From assembly GCA_023249615.1 (NCBI GenBank), contig JAHFCG010000011.1:1-37177 (forward strand): DNA of 37,177 nt, read 5' to 3'. The notes under the pieces were generated by a model, which was given only the letters and a program-made list of their open reading frames with translations, ran no database searches and was not told the DNA's origin. How positions within the stretch are numbered: position 1 is the first letter of the stretch; every line of letters begins with the position of its first letter. Made by a program: the position numbers and the translations under genes. Source of the DNA: a candidate division FCPU426 bacterium (GTDB lineage: Bacteria > Oederibacteriota > Muellerivitia > Muellerivitales > Muellerivitaceae). Positions 31,229 through 37,177 of this stretch are shown piece after piece.

Positions 31229-32881
31229 TTAAATTTCCATGATGACCGGCATGACCATCGGCCTGCGGTTGGATTTCTGGTTAAAAAACCTCTGCAGGGT
31301 CTTCCGCATGGTTTCCTTCACCGTGCCCCAGTCATTAACCTTATCGTGGATTTCATCCTCAAGGGTTTTACGTATCAAATCCTTGGCCTCGTCCATGAGT
31401 TCGTCCGACATGGTTTCGCTGAAACCTCTCGTGACCAGGTCCGGTCCCCCGACAATTTTCCCCTTGGCTTGATCCACCGTAATCATGGCCACAACAACCC
31501 CGTCCTGGGACAAATGCAGGCGGTCGCGCAAAACAACCTCGCCTACGTCGGTGATATGCTTTCCGTCGACGAGAATCGTACCGCCCGAAAACTCCTTCTC
31601 AATTCGGGCTTCCTCCCCCTCGATAATAAACTTTTCGCCATTCTCCAAAATGATGGTATTGGCGGGGGGAATCCCCATTTCCTCGGCCATACGGGCATGA
31701 AGCACCAGATGCCGGTATTCCCCGTGTACGGGGATGAAATATTTTGGCTTCACCAGCGCCAGCATGATTTTTTGTTCCTCGCGGCAGGCATGGCCCGAAA
31801 CATGAATTTCGGAAACAGCCTCGTATAAAACCTCGGCGCCCCTTCGGTAAAGCAGGTTGATAATATTGGAGATCGCCCTTTCGTTGCCTGGAATGGTGCG
31901 GGCGGATAAAAGAACCATGTCATCGGGTTGGATGGAAATGTTCTTGTGGTCCCCCATGGCCATTCGGGAAACACTGCTCATGGGCTCCCCCTGGCTTCCG
32001 GTGGTGACAATGACGATTTCCTTGGGGTCCATCCCCTTCAGGTTTTCCGGCTGAACCAGCATGCTGTTGGGGACGTGCATGTAGCCCAGATCCCGGGCCA
32101 CCTGGGTGTTGCGGATCATGCTCCGGCCCATGATGCAAACCTTGCGGTTGACCTTTTTGGCCGCCTCGATGACCTGCTGGACTCGGTGAATATTGCTTGC
32201 GAAACAGGCAACAATGATTCGTTTCTTGGCCTTGGGAAAGATCTTCTCGAATTCCTCCCCCACCACCTTCTCGGAAAGGGTGTAGCCCTCCCTTTCGACG
32301 TTGGTGGAATCGGACATGAGCATCAACACGCCCTTTGAGCCGTAATCAGCGAAGCGGTTCAGGTCCGTGGGAATGCCGTCAACGGGCGTGGGGTCAATTT
32401 TGAAATCCCCCGTGTGAATGACCACCCCGGCCGGAGTGGTCAGGGCGATTCCGCAGCCGTCCACGATGCTGTGGGTGACCCGGATAAACTCGATGTGAAA
32501 GGGACCCAAATCGAAGGTTTTCTTGGGGTCAACCTCCACGAAAGTGGGCGGCTCCTTGAACTTAAACTCCTCCAATTTGGCCTTCACAAACCCCAAGGTG
32601 AGTTTGGTGCCATAAACCGGCACATTCAACTTTTGAAGAAGATAAGGGATTGCCCCGATATGGTCCTCGTGCCCGTGGGTCAACAAAACCGCCTTCAGCC
32701 AACCCGGCCTTTCGGCGATGAAATTAAAGTCAGGGATGATGTAATCAACACCGGGGTGAAACTCGTCCGGAAACATGAGGCCGGCGTCGATCATGACGGC
32801 GCTGCCGTCGTAATCAATCAAGGCCATGTTTTTTCCGATTTCGCCGAGGCCGCCCAACGGGATAAATGATAGTTGTGCCAA
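31229..32881 (-). CDS. rnj: Ribonuclease J
   Basis: A 550-residue metallo-beta-lactamase/beta-CASP enzyme that acts as 5'-3' exonuclease and endonuclease in RNA decay and rRNA maturation. The zinc motif HGHEDH is at 69-74, with downstream His in VTHSIVDG and Asp in IHTGDFKID. The beta-CASP region includes ASNIHRVQQ and the motif SGHACREEQ; HGEYRHL completes the site, and a C-terminal domain follows. The start codon is TTG at 32879-32881, supported by AAAGGA eight bases upstream. Presence of RNase J suggests RNA turnover unlike the RNase E-only gammaproteobacterial scheme. Confidence 0.93.
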   Translation of the reverse strand: MAQLSFIPLGGLGEIGKNMALIDYDGSAVMIDAGLMFPDEFHPGVDYIIPDFNFIAERPGWLKAVLLTHGHEDHIGAIPYLLQKLNVPVYGTKLTLGFVKAKLEEFKFKEPPTFVEVDPKKTFDLGPFHIEFIRVTHSIVDGCGIALTTPAGVVIHTGDFKIDPTPVDGIPTDLNRFADYGSKGVLMLMSDSTNVEREGYTLSEKVVGEEFEKIFPKAKKRIIVACFASNIHRVQQVIEAAKKVNRKVCIMGRSMIRNTQVARDLGYMHVPNSMLVQPENLKGMDPKEIVIVTTGSQGEPMSSVSRMAMGDHKNISIQPDDMVLLSARTIPGNERAISNIINLLYRRGAEVLYEAVSEIHVSGHACREEQKIMLALVKPKYFIPVHGEYRHLVLHARMAEEMGIPPANTIILENGEKFIIEGEEARIEKEFSGGTILVDGKHITDVGEVVLRDRLHLSQDGVVVAMITVDQAKGKIVGGPDLVTRGFSETMSDELMDEAKDLIRKTLEDEIHDKVNDWGTVKETMRKTLQRFFNQKSNRRPMVMPVIMEI

Positions 32882-32910
32882 ATGTGAATCCTTTAAAAGA
32901 TAGTTTTTTT

Positions 32911-33040
32911 AAAGCGAAGTTCGCAAAGAAAATCAAAAAATCAAAATAAATAAAATAATAAGGATAATCTTTGGTTTTAAAACCCGTTTATTTACATGGG
33001 ACGGGTCGTTCTTCGCGATCTTTGCGTCTTCGCGGTAAAT
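32911..33040. repeat. Iterated-word foldback upstream of RNase J
   Basis: The right arm at 33008-33037 has three words, CTTCGCGAT, CTTTGCGT and CTTCGCGGT, ending in AAAT. The left arm at 32911-32930 (AAAGCGAAGTTCGCAAAGAA) is partly complementary. The centre is very AT-rich. The plan is the same as the TTGGTG elements but the word is different. Confidence 0.7.
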
Positions 33041-33045
33041 CGACT

Positions 33046-33084
33046 TAAAAACGAAAAGCCTTCTCCAGTTTATGAAGAAGGCTT
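33046..33084 (-). terminator. Intrinsic terminator of the RNA-binding protein gene
   Basis: On the minus strand AAGCCTTCT pairs with AGAAGGCTT (33056-33084) and is followed by TTCGTTTTTAAG. The stem begins about 20 bases after the TAA of the RRM gene. Confidence 0.85.
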
Positions 33085-33104
33085 ATTGGTTTTTCCTCAA
33101 TTAA

Positions 33105-33590
33105 TTACCAGCGGTTGCCGAACCCGCCGCCATCTGAGCTTTTTCGTCCACCACCGCGGTTATCCCTGCGGGGCCTTTCCCCAAATCCCCCCCCGTCACG
33201 GTTTCCACCGCCGAAACCACCTTCGCGGCCGCCGCCCCCGGACCCGCCATCACGCCGTCCTCCGCCGCCGCCATAACCACCTCGTCCGCCGCCACCGCCG
33301 CCGCCCCGGTTAAAGCCGCCGCCACCGCCGCCCTTGCGGTCTTCCATGGGACGGGCTTCGTTGACCACAATCTGCCTTGAACCAACCGTGGCGCCGTTCA
33401 TTTTCTGGATGGCCGCCTTGGCTTCTTCATCGGTTCCCATTTCCACGAAACCGAACCCTTTGGACCTGCCGGACATTTTGTCCGAAATCACTTTCGCGCT
33501 TTCCACTTTTCCACAGGCAGCGAAAAGCGTTTGCAATTCCCCGTCCGTCGTTTCAAACGGCAGACTTCCAACATAAAGTCTCTTGCCCAT
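33105..33590 (-). CDS. RRM RNA-binding protein with glycine-rich tail
   Basis: A 161-residue protein. One RRM spans residues 3-80, with RNP2 LYVGSL (5-10) and RNP1 KGFGFVEM (44-51). From about 86 the tail is almost wholly Gly with Arg and Asp, including RGG-like boxes. This layout matches the cold-induced Rbp proteins of cyanobacteria and similar proteins in other bacteria, which bind RNA and may act as chaperones in the cold. ATG 33588-33590 has AGGGG six bases upstream, and a strong terminator lies downstream, so it is probably a single-gene unit. The low-complexity tail could support condensate formation, which is inference. Confidence 0.9.
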   Translation of the reverse strand: MGKRLYVGSLPFETTDGELQTLFAACGKVESAKVISDKMSGRSKGFGFVEMGTDEEAKAAIQKMNGATVGSRQIVVNEARPMEDRKGGGGGGFNRGGGGGGGRGGYGGGGGRRDGGSGGGGREGGFGGGNRDGGGFGERPRRDNRGGGRKSSDGGGFGNRW

Positions 33591-33644
33591 AAAATCCCCT
33601 CTGGGGAGCCGAAAGCCCCTGTCGTCAAAACCGGCAAAATCCTG

Positions 33645-34481
33645 CTAGGCGGCCGTCTTTCCCTTCAAAAAATTCTGCGAAAAATCATCACTTAAAAACT
33701 TTTGGGAGAACTCTTCCATTTCCGCCATTTTGGCGTAAAACTTTTGGAGAATGTATTCCGGGTCCATGCCCACCTGGTCCCCGAAAGGCTTTAGGCTTCG
33801 GACTTCCTTGACGGCGAGCCTCACGAAAATCTTCCACCACAACCTCAGGAAAAAAGTCTTGAGGGGACCCGAATGGTCCATCAGGGTTTGTACTCCAAGT
33901 TTGGTCCCCGCGATATGGCGGGACTCGTCCTTCAGCATCAACTTGATCATTTCCTTGCCCACCGGGTCAATAGCTTCCAGTTCCAGGGATTTCTGGAAAA
34001 TGGCGCCGGCCATGGTCTCGGTGAAATAAGTCGCCAAAATCCACCGCTCTACCGGCATGGGTCCGCTTGTCGCCAGCCAGACCAGGGGATCAAAGGCCTT
34101 TTGTTTCGACGGGGGGGAATTTAGTTTATAGAGATACTTGCGGAAGACGAACAGATGCTTTGCCTCGTCACAGCATTGGGTGGAGTAATAGGTGACCATT
34201 TCATTGATCTTGAACATGTGGGCGGCCTTGTTCATCAGGCGTTGAATGATTTCCAACCCCTGCCATTCACCCTCATAAAAATAATGAAGGATGTTGATCC
34301 ACCCTTCCTTGATGGCTCCCAATTCAATGGGTCTATCCCAGTCAATATCCTTTTCAGGATCCCAATTGGCCGCGAATGCCATGCGGGAAAGTCCATCCCA
34401 GGTTCGGGCATTCGCCTTTTCCAGGATTTCGGGTTTCGCCGTTTCGTTTCCGCTAAGTGTCGCTTCCATCGCTTGTCCCAT
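33645..34481 (-). CDS. Ferritin-like diiron protein (AurF/R2-like)
   Basis: A 278-residue helical protein with a complete set of diiron ligands: Glu72 in YEGEW, Glu106 and His109 in DEAKH, Glu155 in FTETMAG, Glu186 and His189 in DESRH. This is the E, ExxH, E, ExxH plan of ferritin-like oxygenases and oxidases such as AurF and R2-type proteins. No signal peptide, so it is cytosolic. ATG 34479-34481 has AAGG four bases upstream; a second ATG four codons later is possible. It is the last gene of a tight operon with a YceI-like protein (gap 16 bases) and a four-helix membrane protein. An oxidative reaction on a lipid or quinone-related compound is a guess from that context. Confidence 0.8.
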   Translation of the reverse strand: MGQAMEATLSGNETAKPEILEKANARTWDGLSRMAFAANWDPEKDIDWDRPIELGAIKEGWINILHYFYEGEWQGLEIIQRLMNKAAHMFKINEMVTYYSTQCCDEAKHLFVFRKYLYKLNSPPSKQKAFDPLVWLATSGPMPVERWILATYFTETMAGAIFQKSLELEAIDPVGKEMIKLMLKDESRHIAGTKLGVQTLMDHSGPLKTFFLRLWWKIFVRLAVKEVRSLKPFGDQVGMDPEYILQKFYAKMAEMEEFSQKFLSDDFSQNFLKGKTAA

Positions 34482-34497
34482 AAGGCCTTCACTCCTG

Positions 34498-35133
34498 TTA
34501 TTTCTTCAGTTCTTTAGAATCAACGTGCTTCCAAAACATATCCAGCCTGACCGGAACCTCATCCTGAACCGGCATCGTCAATAAGGAGGGGGGCTGAATT
34601 TCAAAATCCCTCAATTTCAGGCGGAGCGTCGCCAAGAGATGGGCACCCCCGGAATTCCAAGCGGTCATTTCCAAATTGACATTGGGATATTTCACGGTCT
34701 TGCCGGCAAATTGAATTGTAAAATCAGCCGCGACCTGCCCCGGAAGAGATATCCTTCCGTCCTTTTCCTTAAAATCAGCTTTGACATCAATCAAGGGATA
34801 AAGGCCGGCTTTGGTCACCTGGAGCATATGAAGATCCCGGTTTTTATCCCCGGAATCAAAGGAATCCACCAGAACTCCCACGTGAAACTCGTTATGACCG
34901 CTATAGCATACACCTTTTCCCTTGGTGGGAAAAGTTAGTTCTATTACGGCATTTGCGCCGTTTCCTTTTGTTACTTTAATCGGGGAAACGGCTTTTCCCT
35001 TTACCACATGGAGGGGATGGGTCACGGTGTAGGTTATTTCAGACTTTTCAAGGGCCCAATGGCCCTTCAAATCAAGGCCAAGCCCAAGAACCGGAATCAG
35101 GAAAAGGAAAAAGTAAAGAAAGTATTTATTCAC
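34498..35133 (-). CDS. Secreted YceI-like protein
   Basis: A 211-residue protein with a signal peptide of about 20 residues (ending GLGLDLKG). The mature part is a beta-rich YceI-type fold: KSEITYTVTHPLHVVKGKA at its start, then a GHNEFHVGVLVDSF region, and pairs of strands to the end. YceI proteins have a lipocalin-like barrel that binds polyprenoid or amide compounds in the periplasm. The start is GTG at 35131-35133 with GGAGG five bases upstream. It sits between a four-helix membrane protein gene (gap 19) and the diiron gene (gap 16). In E. coli yceI is paired with a cytochrome b561-type gene, and the same pairing seems present here. Confidence 0.82.
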   Translation of the reverse strand: MNKYFLYFFLFLIPVLGLGLDLKGHWALEKSEITYTVTHPLHVVKGKAVSPIKVTKGNGANAVIELTFPTKGKGVCYSGHNEFHVGVLVDSFDSGDKNRDLHMLQVTKAGLYPLIDVKADFKEKDGRISLPGQVAADFTIQFAGKTVKYPNVNLEMTAWNSGGAHLLATLRLKLRDFEIQPPSLLTMPVQDEVPVRLDMFWKHVDSKELKK

Positions 35134-35152
35134 AAAGGCCTCCGGGATAAAT

Positions 35153-35749
35153 TTAAAAAGTGATAACAGCGAGAGACGTGAGGTAGGAACCCAGTAAAGT
35201 GCCCGCCATTATGCCGTGGATGGTTCCCAGATCTCCCACCGGCTGGCCGTTGGCGATGCGGTCATTAGCCATATCCCCCACCAAAGGCGTGAGGATCATA
35301 AGTGGCATATGGATCCAGGAAAGGATCTGGTGCAATTCCGTGTTTCCGGTTGGTTTCAAGTCTTTTGGTTTGGGCGCCAGGATCGCGAACATGGCCGTTG
35401 TAATGTAAAGACCCGCCGTGGCAAGACCCAGGGTGGTATGAAGTCCGGTATCGGAATTTCCCTTGGCGACGTTGTTCGCGGTTGTGATTCCCAAAATAAA
35501 CTCGGTCGTTAGGGGAACCGCCGTAATCAGCCCGAGGGTTTGGTGAATCCTCAACATATCGGTTCGAGCCTCCAGGTCTTTTTGGAAAGCGGGATTGGCT
35601 TGGGTTTCCTCCTTTGAAAAACCCAGGTCATCCGTGGAATCCGCGACCGGGGCAATAACCAGTTTGTGGGATTTTTTCTGCTTGGGGGCTGCCTCCAGCG
35701 GGTTAATGACAGACGCCGCGATAAAAAGAAAAGATAGAAACACCTTCAT
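35153..35749 (-). CDS. Four-helix membrane protein with conserved-looking histidines, cytochrome b561-like
   Basis: A 198-residue protein with a signal-like helix (1-20), a polar stretch (about 22-66) and four hydrophobic helices. Helix-associated histidines are His69 (LRIHQTLGLI), His104 (LHTTLGLATAGLY), His140/His147 (LHQILSWIHMPL) and His178 (IHGIMAGTLLG). Four helices with histidines near the ends are the plan of b-type cytochromes of the b561 group, so heme binding is plausible but not proven. ATG 35747-35749 is used, with AAAAGG three bases upstream; a TTG at 35759-35761 with AAGGA seven bases upstream is an alternative. First gene of the operon with YceI and the diiron protein. Confidence 0.7.
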   Translation of the reverse strand: MKVFLSFLFIAASVINPLEAAPKQKKSHKLVIAPVADSTDDLGFSKEETQANPAFQKDLEARTDMLRIHQTLGLITAVPLTTEFILGITTANNVAKGNSDTGLHTTLGLATAGLYITTAMFAILAPKPKDLKPTGNTELHQILSWIHMPLMILTPLVGDMANDRIANGQPVGDLGTIHGIMAGTLLGSYLTSLAVITF

Positions 35750-35916
35750 GGACCTTTTCAATGGTTTTTCCTTCCCTGGCTCATTTTTCAGCTCTTTTTA
35801 ATACGCCCGTTCAAGACCGGAAGTTTCCAAGGGTGGAAAAGACTTGTTCCCGGGTGGCGTTTCACGGCCATTAACCCAAACCGCTTACCCCCACTTGCCC
35901 CAAAAGGAGCCGCGAT

Positions 35917-36891
35917 TTATTTTTTGGGCGCCGTTTCAACGGTATTATTGAAATTCAACAACGACTTGTCATCCGTTGGAGCCTGGGGCAATACCTGTTC
36001 CTGTCCCCGGGCGAAACGATTATAGCGCTTGACCGCGTTGAACTTGGCGGTGTTCGCTTCCAGTTGGAAAAAAGAACCAGCCTCCGCGGCCAAAACACAA
36101 CCAATGAGGGGAAACCAAAAACCCGCCCTTTCCCCGTTTGTACTCGGCCCTCCATTCGCGGCGATGGTTGCGATTTCTCCCCCGATCCCCAGACCGATCA
36201 AAATCTTTGAAATCAAATCAGATGATTCGGACCTTTTAATCATCCGGGAGGCCTCAAAATCATTGATGGAAACAATTCTTTCCTTGATTTCCTCAAAATG
36301 ATTTAAATCCCTTCCCTGAATGGAATAACCAAATCCTCCAAGGGTGGTCAAACGGACTTCGATCAGTTCCAATGTTGTCCCGTCCGGTTTTTGGACCACG
36401 GATTGGTTTTTTTGATCGTATTCCATCGCCCCTCGGTTAAATCTTTGGACCGCGTTGAATTCGGTGGTCTTCGCTTCCAGATTAAAAAGGGCGCCGACCC
36501 CCGCCAAACAAAGTCCCCCCAAAGCAATCCCAGCCCCGGTCAGAACATTGTTGGAGTCCGCGGTGTTATTCGTCGCGGCGATAATTCCCCCGGCCATTGT
36601 CCCCAACCCCGCCCCCAACCCGATCATCCCAAGCGTTCCGGAGCTTTGGGATTTTTTTAAAAGTCTGATGGATTCGGGATCCCCCGTTGGAAAAATAATG
36701 GCCCGGACATCCCTTCCTGAAAGCAGACGGTTATCCTGAATATAACGGATTCCACTTAATGTCGCGAAATGAACCTCAATAGGGTTGGGCGTCTCGGCAG
36801 GTTCGGGCGTTTGGGCCAAGACAGGAAGGCGAAAAAGGAAAAAAAAGGCAATTAAAAGAGCCGGGCAGAATGGAATTTGAAAGAAACCCAC
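35917..36891 (-). CDS. Secreted protein with an internal tandem duplication
   Basis: A 324-residue protein with a signal peptide (about 1-26, ending PVLAQ). Residues about 37-155 and 176-295 are copies of one module. The first copy has IEVHFATLSGIRY and FNLEAKTTEFNAVQRFNRGA; the second has IEVRLTTLGGFGY and FFQLEANTAKFNAVKRYNRFA, each about 139 residues apart. Each copy contains a glycine-rich hydrophobic pair of segments (LGMIGLGAGLGTMAGG; LIGLGIGGEIATIA) that could enter a membrane. The start is GTG at 36889-36891 with AAGGG seven bases upstream. I do not recognise the family. It probably sits in the envelope. The gap 35762-35916 beyond its end shows no clear terminator. Confidence 0.65.
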   Translation of the reverse strand: MGFFQIPFCPALLIAFFFLFRLPVLAQTPEPAETPNPIEVHFATLSGIRYIQDNRLLSGRDVRAIIFPTGDPESIRLLKKSQSSGTLGMIGLGAGLGTMAGGIIAATNNTADSNNVLTGAGIALGGLCLAGVGALFNLEAKTTEFNAVQRFNRGAMEYDQKNQSVVQKPDGTTLELIEVRLTTLGGFGYSIQGRDLNHFEEIKERIVSINDFEASRMIKRSESSDLISKILIGLGIGGEIATIAANGGPSTNGERAGFWFPLIGCVLAAEAGSFFQLEANTAKFNAVKRYNRFARGQEQVLPQAPTDDKSLLNFNNTVETAPKK

Positions 36892-37025
36892 GATTTTTCC
36901 CTTTAAGATTTTTTTCGATTATACAAAGGGAGGGAACGAAGCGTCGACAGGCAATTAGGCCCAAGGCGAGGGCAGGAGAATGACCTTCCACCGCGAATTT
37001 TAAATTAAAGGTTTTTGGGGTTTGG

Positions 37026-37056
37026 GACCTTAGACCTAGAACCTTGTCCTTGCGCC
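37026..37056. repeat. Iterated ACCTTAGACCTAGAACCTTG-type word repeat
   Basis: The word (G/A)ACCTTAG or close variants follows three times and is followed by TCCTTGCGCC. It resembles 3471-3494, where CCTAGAACCTTG and TTGCGCC also occur. It lies between the duplicated-module gene and the T9SS-like fragment. Confidence 0.5.
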
Positions 37057-37061
37057 GGTTT

Positions 37062-37177
37062 TTACTTTTGGATCACAAATTGGGTGGTTTGCTTGCCGGC
37101 CAACCCGCCCTGGGCGTTTGTCAGATCGGTCACCACGAAATAAAGGCCGCTGGCGAGATTGGAAACATCCACATTAA
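37062..37177 (-). CDS. C-terminal end of a large secreted protein with T9SS/FlgD-like sorting domain (partial)
   Basis: Only the last 37 complete codons and a TAA (37062-37064) are in the window. They read NVDVSNLASGLYFVVTDLTN, then AQGGLAGKQTTQFVIQK and the stop. The pattern N-V-x-x-L-x-x-G-x-Y-F-x-V, then a basic Lys/Gln turn and a final hydrophobic-Q/K strand, is that of type A C-terminal sorting domains of the type IX secretion system, or the related FlgD-like Ig ends found in candidate phyla. The rest of the gene is outside the right edge, so no catalytic domain can be named. Confidence 0.65.
   Translation of the reverse strand, partial: NVDVSNLASGLYFVVTDLTNAQGGLAGKQTTQFVIQK

Noticed and set aside
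32414..32869. Open frame on the + strand opposite RNase J
   Set aside because: Shadow of the well-supported RNase J frame.

Overview
This window looks like chromosomal DNA from an uncultured Gram-negative bacterium of roughly even base composition. The envelope genes include a signal-peptide beta-barrel protein, an autotransporter-type protein, a YceI protein and, cut by the right edge, a C-terminus resembling a type IX secretion (T9SS)/FlgD-like sorting domain. RNase J, PilZ proteins and a dense load of intergenic foldback repeats fit a deep-branching or candidate-phylum lineage (FCB-like or similar). The phylum cannot be fixed from the sequence alone. No phage, CRISPR array or transposase gene was seen.

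Left part (1-3386, + strand): a divergent intergenic region with repeated GTGACA half-sites, then a three-gene set for a lipid-linked sugar or polyprenyl-type pathway (flippase-like membrane protein, FAD oxidoreductase, DPM1-like family 2 glycosyltransferase). From 3500 to 10764 everything is on the minus strand: a zinc-ribbon/TPR membrane protein; a tight cluster of beta-barrel protein, PilZ protein and sensorless chemoreceptor-like protein; a DUF5683-like protein; serA; and a class V aminotransferase. The aminotransferase-serA pair has a strong promoter with a sequence matching the Rex (NADH-sensing) operator exactly over the start of transcription.

Middle part (10972-20158): an AT-rich insert carries a hypothetical gene split by an in-frame TAA. 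An alpha/beta hydrolase has a mobile repeat of about 200 bp inserted in frame. Then come the proteostasis block clpX-clpP-tig, tRNA-Leu(UAG), glpD, trxB and a small zinc-ribbon gene. The gaps around clpX, clpP, tig and trxB are filled with foldback elements built from iterated 8-9 base words.

Right part (20479-37177): several small proteins (DUF3553-like, a possible leaderless gene, a protein made of two 37-residue repeats), an aldo-keto reductase, a second PilZ protein, a secreted DUF5060/cellulase-like glycoside hydrolase, a HEAT-repeat protein, a Cys-rich small protein, an autotransporter gene interrupted by an in-frame TGA, RNase J, an RRM/glycine-rich RNA-binding protein, a three-gene operon (four-helix histidine-bearing membrane protein, YceI, diiron ferritin-like protein), a secreted protein with an internal duplication, and the T9SS-like tail. 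The most notable signals are the Rex-like operator on serine synthesis, the family of iterated-word foldback repeats, the in-frame repeat insertion, the two genes broken by clean in-frame stops, and the diiron/YceI/membrane operon.
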